Source of the DNA: Bacillota bacterium
GTDB taxonomy: Bacteria > Bacillota > Clostridia > Clostridiales > Clostridiaceae
NCBI GenBank assembly: GCA_030706015.1
Contig: JAUZPI010000012.1
Location: forward strand, 1-64,000
Length of the DNA: 64,000 nucleotides
Direction: 5' to 3'
In this document: in pieces, positions 8,010 to 17,157 of the stretch
How the letters are laid out: each line of letters begins with the position of its first letter
How positions within the stretch are numbered: position 1 is the first letter of the stretch
Made by a program: the position numbers and the translations under genes
The notes under the pieces: model-generated
Databases searched by the model: none
What the model was told of the DNA's origin: nothing
What the model saw: only the letters and a program-made list of their open reading frames with translations

Positions 8010-9926
8010 TTATATTTCTTCTACCTCTTTAATGCTAAGACCAATCTTCTTTGTTTCAATATTTACATCTAGTATTTTTGCCTTAATTTCTTCACCAATT
8101 TTAAGAACATCAGATGGTTTAGCAATTCTCTTATGGCTTATTTCTGAAATATGAACTAAAGCATCTATACCAGGTTCTAGTTCAACAAAAGCACCAAAAT
8201 TAGCAAAGCGAACTACTTTACCAAGAACTACAGAACCAACAGGATATTTTGTATCTGCAGCATTCCATGGATTGTCAATAAGATGCTTTATGCTAAGGGA
8301 TAACTTTTTATTTTCCTTAGAAACATCTAAAATAATTACCTTAACTTTATCACCTGTTTTTAATACTTCTGAAGCCTTATTTATTCTTCCCCATGAAATT
8401 TCTGATACATGAAGTAATCCATCTACTCCATTTATATCAACGAAAGCTCCAAAATCAGTTAACCTTTTTACTTCACCATCTACTACCTGACCCTTCTCAA
8501 GATTTTCCCAAACTGCTTTGTCATGAGAATCTTTTTCAGATTTTAATAGATCTCTTCTTGAAGCAACTATTCTAGTATTATTTCTTTTTCTACTTAGTTC
8601 AATAATACTTACTTGCAGCTCTTTTCCGATATATTCATTTAAATCATTTACATGGGATAATTCAATATGAGAAGCAGGTATAAAGACACGTACACCTTTA
8701 TAATTTGCAACTAATCCGCCATTAACTGCTTCTTTTACTGTAACAGATATTGGTGATTTATCTTCATTGGCCTTTTCTATTTCCTTATAACCAGCTTCTC
8801 TTTCAAGCTCTATTCTGGAAAGAACAACATAGTTATCTTCATTCTTAAGCTTTATTACTTTTGCGTCTATCTCTTGTCCTACTGCAAATATATCTGTTAA
8901 CTTTACATTTGCTTCGGTTGAAACTTCGGATAAAGGTAATAATCCATCTGCTTTATACCCTATATTTAAAAATGCTTCTTTTTCATTTAGCGAAATAATT
9001 TCACCTTTAATTGCAGCACCAGTAAATATCTTTTTTTCATTTTCATCCATCATTCTTATTACATCATTCATTTCTTGGAAATTTTGATCATCGCTCATCT
9101 TTATAATTGCCTCCTTTATAATCCAATCAGGTGTTGAAGCACCAGCTGTAACACCTATTTTTAGGTTGTTTTTATTTTTATATATAGACTCAGGAATTTC
9201 ACCTGAATTTTCCACGTGAATTGTATTTTTGCAATTATTTTTGCAAATTTCATTTAACTTAGTAGTGTTAGAGCTATGACGGCCGCCAATAACCACCATA
9301 ACATCTACCTTCTTTGAAAGGTATTCTGCGGATTTTTGCCTCACTTCTGTTGCATTACAGATAGTATTGAAAGCCACAAATTCCTTGCACTGCTTCACAA
9401 CAAAACTTAATACTCTCTCCCAGTTTTCTTGTTTTTCAGTAGTTTGTGATACTACACAAAGCTTAGATGGTAATTTGTTTAATCCATCTCCGTCTTTTGA
9501 TATGATTGCATTATTATTACACCATCCATTTATACCGATTACTTCAGGATGAGTTTTATCGCCTACTATTAATATATTATACCCTAAATCATAATATTTC
9601 TTTACTTTTTCCTGTATCTTAGAAACAAATGGGCAAGTTGCATCAATTATAGTCAACTTCTTTTCCTTTAATTTATTAAGTACATGAGGCGAAATGCCGT
9701 GAGATCTGATAATTACTACATCGCCTTCATTTAAGTTTTCTATATTTTCTATTGGAAAGATGTCATTTGCTTTTAGGTAGTTTACTGCATCGTTGTTATG
9801 TATTAACTGACCTAGTGTATATATTTTTTTGTTATTCTGCTTTTTAACGTCAAGAGCGGTATCAACAGCTCTTTTTACTCCAAAGCAAAATCCAGCTTTA
9901 TCTGCTAACGTTACAAAGTTACCCAA
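8010..9926 (-). CDS. ispH: Fused HMBPP reductase IspH and ribosomal protein S1-like RNA-binding domains
   Basis: Bifunctional 638-residue protein. Residues 1 to about 285 are IspH, the last enzyme of the MEP isoprenoid pathway. The three Fe-S cysteines are C14 (GFCFGVKRA), C98 (DATCPFV) and C190 (NTICNAT). From about 305 to the end are four S1 motifs (near 305-375, 390-455, 475-545 and 560-630). The last two are well conserved (VDGEVKRLTDFGAFV and LGKVVRFANFGAFV). Such IspH-S1 fusions are known in clostridia. The S1 part presumably acts in mRNA binding and translation. It follows cmk by 19 bases. Confidence 0.96.
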   Translation of the reverse strand: MGNFVTLADKAGFCFGVKRAVDTALDVKKQNNKKIYTLGQLIHNNDAVNYLKANDIFPIENIENLNEGDVVIIRSHGISPHVLNKLKEKKLTIIDATCPFVSKIQEKVKKYYDLGYNILIVGDKTHPEVIGINGWCNNNAIISKDGDGLNKLPSKLCVVSQTTEKQENWERVLSFVVKQCKEFVAFNTICNATEVRQKSAEYLSKKVDVMVVIGGRHSSNTTKLNEICKNNCKNTIHVENSGEIPESIYKNKNNLKIGVTAGASTPDWIIKEAIIKMSDDQNFQEMNDVIRMMDENEKKIFTGAAIKGEIISLNEKEAFLNIGYKADGLLPLSEVSTEANVKLTDIFAVGQEIDAKVIKLKNEDNYVVLSRIELEREAGYKEIEKANEDKSPISVTVKEAVNGGLVANYKGVRVFIPASHIELSHVNDLNEYIGKELQVSIIELSRKRNNTRIVASRRDLLKSEKDSHDKAVWENLEKGQVVDGEVKRLTDFGAFVDINGVDGLLHVSEISWGRINKASEVLKTGDKVKVIILDVSKENKKLSLSIKHLIDNPWNAADTKYPVGSVVLGKVVRFANFGAFVELEPGIDALVHISEISHKRIAKPSDVLKIGEEIKAKILDVNIETKKIGLSIKEVEEI

Positions 9927-9945
9927 GTAATTTCACCTCTAATAA

Positions 9946-10620
9946 TTATTTTGAAATACTATTCATTGTATTAACTATATAATCGGTCATTTTATCTACT
10001 ACCTGGTCAATGGAAAGATAAGAGGAATCAACCTCAATGGCATCTTCAGCCTTTACTAATGGACTTGCTTCTCTATGAGAGTCAACATAGTCTCTTTTAA
10101 TAATATCACTTAAAATTGAATCATAGTTAACTTCAAGTCCTTTAGCTACTAGCTCATCATATCTTCTTTTGGCTCTTTCCTCTGGTGCAGCCGTTAAGAA
10201 GAATTTGAAAGCTGCATTTTTTAGGACAACAGTTCCTATATCTCTTCCATCCATTACTACGTTGTATTTATTTGACATTTGCTGTTGCAATTTTACAAGT
10301 CGTTCCCTAATCTCAGGTATAGCAGCATATTGCGATACATTTTGACTGATAAATGGATCATTAATAAAATCTGTTACATCTTCGTTATTTACAATCAATC
10401 TATCATCATTAAAATGCATTTCTAAACTGTCGGTTAGTAAGCATAGTTTTTCAATTTCTTCAGGTTTTATTTGTTTTTTTATTGCTTTTAAAGCAATGGT
10501 TCTATACATTGCACCAGTATTAATGTACATCAAATTAAACCTTTTTGACAGCAGTTTTGCTATTGTGCTTTTTCCTGCACCAGCAGGTCCGTCGATTGCC
10601 ACTGAAAAATTCAATTGCAT
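9946..10620 (-). CDS. cmk: Cytidylate kinase
   Basis: Phosphorylates CMP and dCMP with ATP. The 224-residue protein has the P-loop DGPAGAGKST at 10-19, the NMP-binding region (YINTGAMYRTIALKA) and MDGRDIGTVV, a Cmk signature. Length is normal. It directly precedes the IspH-S1 fusion gene; cmk next to an S1 gene is widespread in bacteria. A ribosome site AAAGGCGGA lies directly before ATG. Confidence 0.97.
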   Translation of the reverse strand: MQLNFSVAIDGPAGAGKSTIAKLLSKRFNLMYINTGAMYRTIALKAIKKQIKPEEIEKLCLLTDSLEMHFNDDRLIVNNEDVTDFINDPFISQNVSQYAAIPEIRERLVKLQQQMSNKYNVVMDGRDIGTVVLKNAAFKFFLTAAPEERAKRRYDELVAKGLEVNYDSILSDIIKRDYVDSHREASPLVKAEDAIEVDSSYLSIDQVVDKMTDYIVNTMNSISK

Positions 10621-10723
10621 TCCGCCTTTCTATATGTAAATACATAATCAATTATATTATTCTATATTAAGCTACAAAATCCTTCAAATTTTCTACAAAT
10701 AAATTACTTATTCTAAATTTTTA

Positions 10724-11944
10724 TTAAAATCCAATATTGTTACCAGCAGTATAACCTGTAGAAAGTGCTATCTGGATATTAAAACCACCTGTATAAGCAT
10801 CAACATCGATAATTTCACCTGCAAAATAAAGATTATTAACCTTCTTTGATTTCATTGTAGACGGATCGATTTCTCTAGTATCTACTCCACCAGCAGTTAT
10901 AATTGCCTCTTGTATTGGCCTTAAACCTTTAATGTTTAGTTTGAAATGTTGTATCAAATCAATTAAAGTTTTTCTTTCTTCCCTTGTTATAGAGTTTACT
11001 TTTTTATTCTCGTCAATACCTGATAGTCTTATAACTACATCAATAAGTTTTTTGGGTAAAAGTTCATCTAAAGAATTTTTAAATGCTTTATTTGTAAATT
11101 TGGCAAAATCTTTTTGAATCCTTTTGTCCAATTCCTCATAGGTTAATGCTGGCTTTAAATTAATTTCGGCAGTTAAATCTTTATTGTTGTTCACTATCCT
11201 GCTGCCACTAAGAACAATAGGACCAGATAAACCAAAATGAGTAAATAACATTTCGCCAAAGTTTTTATACATAGTTTTTTTGCCTGATTTTATGCTAAAT
11301 TCAACATTCTTAAGGGATAATCCCTGGAGCTCTTTTATCCATTCCTCCTTAACCTCTACAGGAACAAGAGAGGGCATTGGGGTAACAATGTGGTGACCTA
11401 AATCTTTTGAAAATTTATATCCATCTCCCGTGGAACCTGTTTGTGGATAGGAAAGCCCACCAGTACAAAGTACAAAATAGTCTCCTTTTATTATTCTGCC
11501 ATCCTGGAGAGCAACACTTTCTATAGTATTATTCTTTTCAATAATGTTTTTAACTGATGAGTTTAGTAAAACATTAACAAATCTATTGTCTAATTCTCTT
11601 TTAAATGCAGTGATAATGTCTGAAGACTTATCAGAGGTTGGGAAAACTCTATCTCCTCTTTCGATTTTTAGATCAACTCCCAAGTTTTTAAAAAAATTCA
11701 TTGTATCCTCATTAGTAAAAGAATAAAGAGGACTATATAGAAAATTTGAATTGCCAGGAATACATTCGAAGAATTCACCTATATCCTTTGCATTTGTTAT
11801 ATTACATCTTCCTTTTCCAGTAATAAAAAGCTTTTTTCCAAGTTTTTCATTTTTTTCAATTAATATTACTTCATGCTTTGCGGCTGCTGCAATTGCGGCC
11901 ATCATACCGGCAGGTCCTCCACCGATAACAACAACTAAAGACAT
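10724..11944 (-). CDS. FAD-dependent oxidoreductase of the YhiN/HI0933 family
   Basis: Flavoprotein of 406 residues. The FAD-binding Rossmann motif GGGPAG is at 8-13 and the C-terminal FAD signature is NLYFAGEIIDVDAYTGGFN. The LFITGKGRCNITNA stretch is typical of the HI0933-like family. Members are widespread and their physiological substrate is not settled; some are annotated as aminoacetone oxidases. It is 104 bases upstream of cmk on the same strand. Confidence 0.9.
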   Translation of the reverse strand: MSLVVVIGGGPAGMMAAIAAAAKHEVILIEKNEKLGKKLFITGKGRCNITNAKDIGEFFECIPGNSNFLYSPLYSFTNEDTMNFFKNLGVDLKIERGDRVFPTSDKSSDIITAFKRELDNRFVNVLLNSSVKNIIEKNNTIESVALQDGRIIKGDYFVLCTGGLSYPQTGSTGDGYKFSKDLGHHIVTPMPSLVPVEVKEEWIKELQGLSLKNVEFSIKSGKKTMYKNFGEMLFTHFGLSGPIVLSGSRIVNNNKDLTAEINLKPALTYEELDKRIQKDFAKFTNKAFKNSLDELLPKKLIDVVIRLSGIDENKKVNSITREERKTLIDLIQHFKLNIKGLRPIQEAIITAGGVDTREIDPSTMKSKKVNNLYFAGEIIDVDAYTGGFNIQIALSTGYTAGNNIGF

Positions 11945-12021
11945 TGTTTTGACACCTCTATTCTACTTTATTACTACTAATCTACTATAACAGATATCTG
12001 GTAAATTAAAAATAAAAATAA

Positions 12022-12044
12022 AAAAGTAGGATAACCCTACTTTT
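12022..12044 (-). terminator. Terminator after the RpiR regulator
   Basis: 9-bp stem (AAAAGTAGG / CCTACTTTT) with a short loop, overlapping the stop codon of the RpiR-family gene. On the minus strand it runs into TTTTTTATTTTTA. Confidence 0.85.
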
Positions 12045-12921
12045 ACCTATCTTCACCACTTTTGTGGGAATACACTTGATATTCTTGCCAGATTCCCTCT
12101 AAATCAGCAAAGGTTTGTGAAATCTTATCTCGTTCTCTTAACCCAACAGCAATTATTAATGCATTAATAACGCTTAATGGTGCCACTAGAGAATCAACAA
12201 ATGATGCCATGTTGCTTTGAGCTATTAGAGTATAATCTGCTTGTGTAGCAAATGGAGAAAGCAAACTATCGGTTATGGCAACTACCTTTGCTCCCCTACT
12301 GTGTGCAAAGCTTAATGCCTCTATTGTTCTGATGGCGTATCTCGGAAAACCAATTCCTATCACTAAGTCGCCACTAGATAAATTGATCATTTGTTCAAAT
12401 ATATCACTAATACCATAACCTATAATATTAACATTATCCAAAATCAGATTAAGATAAAATCCTAGAAATTCTGATAGAGCCGTTGAGCTCCTTAGGCCAA
12501 TAATATATATTCGTTTTGCATCAAAAATACTATTTATAACCTCGTCAAAGGTTCTATGATTAATTTTTTCTAAGGTAACCCTTATGTTCTCCATATCGGA
12601 TTTTAAGACACCTTTTAGGGCATTTTCTTCACTCATGAAATTATTTGAAAGTTCTATTCTTTGAACAGTAGTGAGCTTATTTTTAATTAGTTCTTGAAGA
12701 GCCTTTTGTAACTTGGGATACCCACTAAAACCAAGTTCATTTGCAAAACGAACTACTGTAGATTCACTTACACCAACGCTGATTCCAAGTTTTGCTGCAG
12801 TCATAAAAGCAGCTTTATCATAATGTTTTAATATATATTCGGCAATAAGTTTTTGACCCTTACTTAATCTAGGAAATTTAACCTGAATGGTTCTCATCAA
12901 ATCATGTTTGCTATCTTCCAT
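12043..12921 (-). CDS. MurR/RpiR-family transcriptional regulator
   Basis: Protein of 292 residues with an N-terminal RpiR-type helix-turn-helix (about 5-80, including VSESTVVRFANELGFSGYP) and a C-terminal SIS sugar-phosphate-binding domain (about 120-260, including RIYIIGLRSSTALSEF and VIGIGFPRYAIRTIEA). Family members sense phosphosugars or amino-sugar phosphates. No sugar gene is adjacent, so the regulon cannot be read from context. A GGAAAGG ribosome site lies upstream. Confidence 0.93.
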   Translation of the reverse strand: MEDSKHDLMRTIQVKFPRLSKGQKLIAEYILKHYDKAAFMTAAKLGISVGVSESTVVRFANELGFSGYPKLQKALQELIKNKLTTVQRIELSNNFMSEENALKGVLKSDMENIRVTLEKINHRTFDEVINSIFDAKRIYIIGLRSSTALSEFLGFYLNLILDNVNIIGYGISDIFEQMINLSSGDLVIGIGFPRYAIRTIEALSFAHSRGAKVVAITDSLLSPFATQADYTLIAQSNMASFVDSLVAPLSVINALIIAVGLRERDKISQTFADLEGIWQEYQVYSHKSGEDR

Positions 12922-13018
12922 TTAATTTTCAATCCTTTCCTCCGCCCGCGTATAAAGAAATATTTATTTAATTTTATCATCACATGAAAAGATAAGCAAC
13001 ATTTTATTCATTTTTTTG

Positions 13019-13198
13019 TTAATTTTCTCTATAAATATTTATCATTTGAATTTTTCCTTTTTCAGATAACCCTACGATAATGTTGGTACCAGCAAGGTTT
13101 TTGTTTAAAAAGTCTACAACCTTATACATATCGTCATAATGACTAAATTCCTTTGATGATATTAATTCTAATGAATCCTTCATTTTTTCATTTGACAT
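13019..13198 (-). CDS. Small YpmA-like (DUF4264-type) protein
   Basis: A 59-residue ORF with an excellent ribosome site (CGGAGGTTTAGT before ATG). Its central part, HYDDMYKVVDFLNKNL then a short beta-rich tail ending in INIYREN, resembles what I recall of Bacillus YpmA/DUF4264 small proteins of unknown function. This assignment is from memory of the pattern and is tentative. It lies between rluB and the RpiR gene on the same strand. Confidence 0.75.
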   Translation of the reverse strand: MSNEKMKDSLELISSKEFSHYDDMYKVVDFLNKNLAGTNIIVGLSEKGKIQMINIYREN

Positions 13199-13220
13199 AC
13201 TAAACCTCCGAAAATTTTTT

Positions 13221-13931
13221 TTATAATTTTTTTAAGTAGTTTATTTCTTCTTCTGTTAGAAATCTCCACTTGCCTTTTGGTAAGTTTTCTAATTTTATTT
13301 TTCCAATCCTAATTCTTTGCAGGTTTATAACCTCATGATTAATAGCGCTGCACATTCTTCTAACTTGCCTGTTCTTTCCTTCATGGATAGTAATCTCTAC
13401 CCTTGTTTTTTTGCTACCTTGTGCAATTATTTTAAACTTTGAAGGTGCTGTAATATAACCGTCAAGATTTACACCATTTTGAAAGTGTTCTATTTCCTCC
13501 GGTGATGGATATCCTTCAATTATTGCAATATAAGCTTTATCAATATTATTTCTTGGATGGATTATTCTATTGTAAATATTCCCATCATTAGTTAATAAAA
13601 TAAGTCCAGAAGTGTCATAATCTAACCTTCCAATAGGGTATACCCTTTCCTTAACCTTAATAATATCTATGATTGTTGGTCTGTTTTTTTCATCTTTTAC
13701 AGTTGAAACGTATCCTTCAGGCTTATTAAGAGCAATATACACTTTTTCCTTTTCAGGCTCGATTTTCTTGCCACTTACAGTAACTACATCTGCATCTGAA
13801 TCGATTTTAGTTCCTAATTCCTTTACAATAATATTATTTATTGCAACGGCTCCTGAGGATATCAATTCTTCACACTTCCGCCTTGAGGCTACGCCACACC
13901 TTGCCATATACTTTTGGAGTCGTTCATTCAT
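13221..13931 (-). CDS. rluB: 23S rRNA pseudouridine synthase, RluB/RsuA family
   Basis: Protein of 236 residues with an N-terminal S4 RNA-binding domain (about 1-60) and an RsuA-type catalytic domain. The catalytic Asp is D104 in GRLDYDTSGL, with the downstream EGKNRQVRRM signature. In Firmicutes this protein makes a pseudouridine in 23S rRNA near the peptidyl-transferase centre. RluB and RsuA cannot be separated with full certainty by eye. It lies 22 bases upstream of the YpmA-like gene, so the two are probably one transcript. Confidence 0.9.
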   Translation of the reverse strand: MNERLQKYMARCGVASRRKCEELISSGAVAINNIIVKELGTKIDSDADVVTVSGKKIEPEKEKVYIALNKPEGYVSTVKDEKNRPTIIDIIKVKERVYPIGRLDYDTSGLILLTNDGNIYNRIIHPRNNIDKAYIAIIEGYPSPEEIEHFQNGVNLDGYITAPSKFKIIAQGSKKTRVEITIHEGKNRQVRRMCSAINHEVINLQRIRIGKIKLENLPKGKWRFLTEEEINYLKKL

Positions 13932-14194
13932 TTAATAACCTGCAATTCCTAAAATATTTTACATTGGTTTTAAAATATTTAATAAATTATATAAAAATTA
14001 TACTTAGTAAAGCAAAAAAAATCAAATACTTAAACTAAATATAATGCTATTTCTTTAAATAAAAATTATTGAAATAAAAATTATCAATTATATTTTATTC
14101 AAATTATCTATTATTATAAATATTTATGACAGGTATAAAAAATTTTTTAGAGTTAATAATAAAAGTAAATTAAACAAAAGGAGTGTTGTTCTTT

Positions 14195-14302
14195 ATGTCA
14201 AAAAAGAATCGATTAAACAATGCTAACAATATCGATAACGATAATGTTGACGATATCAAGGCATCAAAAAAAGATTCCAAAAAAAGCAAAAAGAATAAAT
14301 AA
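14195..14302 (+). CDS. Small Lys/Asn/Asp-rich protein, 35 residues
   Basis: Plus-strand ORF with the ribosome site AAAGGAG 11 bases before ATG and a strong terminator right after the stop. The product is low-complexity: an Asn/Asp-rich middle (NNANNIDNDNVDD) and a Lys/Ser-rich tail (KKSKKNK). It resembles small acidic/basic spore or nucleoid-associated peptides only in composition. No family was recognised. The ribosome site plus terminator make it a credible independent gene. Confidence 0.55.
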   Translation: MSKKNRLNNANNIDNDNVDDIKASKKDSKKSKKNK

Positions 14303-14304
14303 TT

Positions 14305-14343
14305 AAAAATAGAAGGAGACCTGTCACACCTCCTTCTATTTTT
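14305..14343. terminator. Bidirectional terminator between a small ORF and corA
   Basis: Perfect 14-bp stem (AAAAATAGAAGGAG / CTCCTTCTATTTTT) with an 11-base loop and T runs in both directions. It lies just between two convergent genes and overlaps the corA stop by two bases. Confidence 0.9.
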
Positions 14344-15454
14344 ATATCCATTTGTTTTTTCTAAAATATCTAAACATGATTAGAACTATAAAAATCATAA
14401 AAACCCAGAGTGTTGGATAAGCCCAAGGTAGTTTATATTCTGGCATATTCTCAAAATTCATTCCATAGAGACCAACGATAAAAGATAAAGGTATAAATAT
14501 TGTAGAGAAAATTGTTAGCACCTTCATTATTTCATTTGTTTTATTAGCATTGCTGGATAAATAAGTATCTAGCATTCCGGAAATTATATCCCTGAATATT
14601 TCAATAGTATCTATAATTTGCACAATGTGATCATACACATCACGTAAATATACTAATGTTGAATCCTTTATTATATCTACCTCTCCCCTCTGTAGTATGT
14701 TTATAATCTCCCTTAGCGGCCAAAGGGCTTTTCTTATAGAAAGCATTTTTCTCTTTAACTCATAAATATTCTGCAGAGTTGCACTTCCTGGATTTGATAT
14801 AAGTTCACTTTCTGTAAGTTCTATTTTGTCTTCAATATTCTCTAAGGCATAGAAATAATTATCTACTAAGCTGTCAATAATTGCATAACCAAGATAATCA
14901 ATGGATGCCTTTCTGATTTTACTTTTTTCATTACTTAATCTTTCTCTTAGCATATAGAAAATATCTTCTTCGTAAGCTCTCTCCTGAAAGGTTATTATAT
15001 AATTACTTCCTATAATTAAACTTAATTGTTCTATTGCTAAATTATCATCATTATAACTATAAATTATATTTTTCATTACTAAAAAAGCATAATCATCAAA
15101 TTCTTCGATTTTTGGCCTTTGATTTGTATTAAGTATGTCTTCAAGAATAAGAGAATGTATATTAAAACGAGTCCCTATGCTTTCAATAACGGAGGTATCC
15201 TCAAGACCTATAATATTAATCCATGTTGATTTATGGTCGGATAATTCAATTTCAGAAATATCCTTTAAAATTCTTTGGCTAATATTATTTTCATTATATT
15301 GTATGGCAGTTATTAAACAAGCGCCATTGGAGGGTTTTCCAACATGAATTAAGCTTCCTGGTTTTAAGCCCCTCTTTTTTGAAGCATCATGCATATATTT
15401 TCCCAAGCATACCATCCCTTTCAATAATGTGATATACATATTATATAAGAACAA
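14342..15454 (-). CDS. corA: CorA-family magnesium/cobalt transporter
   Basis: Homopentameric divalent-cation channel in the cytoplasmic membrane. It has a large N-terminal cytosolic domain and two C-terminal transmembrane helices, with the selectivity motif GMN (in YGMNFENMPE) near residue 330 between them. The open frame begins at 15454, but an AAAGGG site is best spaced for a TTG at 15406 (product MGKYMHDASKK...). The first 16 residues of the longest form are therefore probably untranslated. No M-box riboswitch was seen in the short upstream region. Confidence 0.94.
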   Translation of the reverse strand: MFLYNMYITLLKGMVCLGKYMHDASKKRGLKPGSLIHVGKPSNGACLITAIQYNENNISQRILKDISEIELSDHKSTWINIIGLEDTSVIESIGTRFNIHSLILEDILNTNQRPKIEEFDDYAFLVMKNIIYSYNDDNLAIEQLSLIIGSNYIITFQERAYEEDIFYMLRERLSNEKSKIRKASIDYLGYAIIDSLVDNYFYALENIEDKIELTESELISNPGSATLQNIYELKRKMLSIRKALWPLREIINILQRGEVDIIKDSTLVYLRDVYDHIVQIIDTIEIFRDIISGMLDTYLSSNANKTNEIMKVLTIFSTIFIPLSFIVGLYGMNFENMPEYKLPWAYPTLWVFMIFIVLIMFRYFRKNKWI

Positions 15455-15482
15455 TTAATAGAGTGGAAGTATATAAAAAGGA

Positions 15483-15506
15483 AAAAGCACCAACACTGGT
15501 GCTTTT
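15483..15506 (-). terminator. Terminator after the small basic-protein gene
   Basis: 10-bp perfect stem (AAAAGCACCA / TGGTGCTTTT) around an ACAC loop, 11 bases after the stop codon of the 53-residue ORF. Confidence 0.85.
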
Positions 15507-15517
15507 GCTTAGAGGCT

Positions 15518-15679
15518 TTAGGCCTTAACCTTTTTAGTTGTTACAGTTTCGCCTATTCTATAATTATCTTCCATATTCTTTTTATTAATAATATTATCTG
15601 TAGCTCTGTCCATCGCTTCAACTGCTTTTTCTCTTCTAGGTTGACTAAATTTTTCTTTAATATTCTTTCTACGTGGCAT
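15518..15679 (-). CDS. Small basic hypothetical protein, 53 residues
   Basis: ORF with the ribosome site AAAGGGG eight bases before ATG and its own terminator. The product starts MPRRKNIKEKFSQPRREKAVEAMDRATDN and ends with a Lys-rich tail. It is strongly basic at both ends with a predicted central helix. No family was recognised. It stands between the MFS gene and corA on the same strand. Confidence 0.7.
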   Translation of the reverse strand: MPRRKNIKEKFSQPRREKAVEAMDRATDNIINKKNMEDNYRIGETVTTKKVKA

Positions 15680-15779
15680 TTAATCAGCCCCTTTCGAGAA
15701 TTAGATTAACCAATTTAGATGATTTTATGCTAAAAAATAGCTGTTAAATGATGAAGTACTTACATTTAGAAGATAAATA

Positions 15780-17012
15780 TTAATTATCAACAGAAGGAAT
15801 TAAGCTGGGTGCAGTAGATTTGATACAGTTAATGCATAATGAACCTATTATTGATAATGAGATTGGAACCATGTATATTAAAATCATATAATTATGTTCC
15901 AAAACGAAGCCAGCTACTGTAGAACCAGTAAAAAAGCCACTAAAAGCTAGAGTTTGAAATAAGCCATTTGCTGCACCTCTTTTATTCTTATCAAGAAATT
16001 TGTTCAAGGAAGATGGTATAACTGTTGTTAAACACATAAAACTGGAAACTATTAATATAGTTCCAATAAAGGTAGCTAGTAGTGTGCTGCAAATAAGGGC
16101 TATAAAACCAAAAGCCAGCATAAAAAAGGCAGTAATTGTTGCAAGAGTAAAATAACCATTGTCAGAAAGCATTGTACCTATATTCATAATTACAATTCCC
16201 AATATTACTGCTGGCAAAAATACATACCACATATTTTTAACACCAATTTCTTTTCTTAATTGATCTGGTACAATAAAAAACATTTCTGATAATGCAAAAT
16301 TAAAAATGAAACCACATATACCTAAAAGTATTATGTACTTATTTTTTAAAAGTATTTTTATTTCTTTTATTGCTATGCCATCTTTATGACTAATAAATCT
16401 TTGCTGATTATGACTACTATCCTCTACAGAAAAGTTAATAAATAAAATGGCAACTAGAATAAAAAAAGAACACCACAGAAACATAGAATTTACATCCATT
16501 ATGTTATATAGAATTGGACCAATAACAAATGCTACTAAAGCTCCTAGTGCAATTATAATTCCTGCAATTCCCATAGCTCTATTTTTCTTACTATCCTCAA
16601 TGTTATCACCAATCCAAGAGTAAGCGATGGCAGTTACAGCTCCACTTCCTTGTAAAGCTCTAGCTAAGATAAAAAGATAAATATTTTTCGTTAGTCCTGC
16701 TAATAAGAGGCCAATGAATAATTGAATTAATCCTATTAGTATTACCGGTTTTCTACCAATTCTATCACTTAAACTACCATAAGGGATTTGAAAAGCTGCA
16801 TTTGTTAAACCGTAAATACCGAGTGCCAGTCCACATAAAAAAGTTGTATTTCCTACTAAGGTTTTCCCGTATATGGTAATAAAGGGATCAAGCATACTTA
16901 GTGCTAATTCTCTAAATCCCATTACTAAACCCATTGATGCTAGAAATTTAATTTCGTTATTACTAAATACTTTTTGTCTTTTCATACTAGTTTTAGACCT
17001 CCTGTCATGCAA
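15780..17012 (-). CDS. MFS drug/sugar efflux-type transporter (DHA1-like)
   Basis: Twelve-helix major facilitator protein. Motif A between TM2 and TM3 is visible as GSLSDRIGRKPVI. The protein resembles multidrug or sugar-efflux MFS permeases, but the substrate cannot be read. The longest frame begins at 17012, yet AGGAGG lies within it and points to the ATG at 16985 (MKRQKVFSNN). A terminator separates it from the upstream flavoprotein gene, so it is probably its own transcription unit. Confidence 0.9.
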   Translation of the reverse strand: MHDRRSKTSMKRQKVFSNNEIKFLASMGLVMGFRELALSMLDPFITIYGKTLVGNTTFLCGLALGIYGLTNAAFQIPYGSLSDRIGRKPVILIGLIQLFIGLLLAGLTKNIYLFILARALQGSGAVTAIAYSWIGDNIEDSKKNRAMGIAGIIIALGALVAFVIGPILYNIMDVNSMFLWCSFFILVAILFINFSVEDSSHNQQRFISHKDGIAIKEIKILLKNKYIILLGICGFIFNFALSEMFFIVPDQLRKEIGVKNMWYVFLPAVILGIVIMNIGTMLSDNGYFTLATITAFFMLAFGFIALICSTLLATFIGTILIVSSFMCLTTVIPSSLNKFLDKNKRGAANGLFQTLAFSGFFTGSTVAGFVLEHNYMILIYMVPISLSIIGSLCINCIKSTAPSLIPSVDN

Positions 17013-17122
17013 AGATGTGTATTAACTATAATGGATACAATAATACCATATGTTATACAATATGTAAATATAATCAGTTTTTACTAGAATTATGTCGTAA
17101 TAGTAAAGGGCATATATAACAG

Positions 17123-17148
17123 AAAAAGCATCTTAGTGGATGCTTTTT
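17123..17148 (-). terminator. Terminator after the tandem flavoprotein gene
   Basis: 10-bp perfect stem (AAAAAGCATC / GATGCTTTTT) with a 6-base loop, just after the flavoprotein stop. On the minus strand the T run lies in the 3' arm. Confidence 0.85.
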
Positions 17149-17157
17149 ATATCAACA

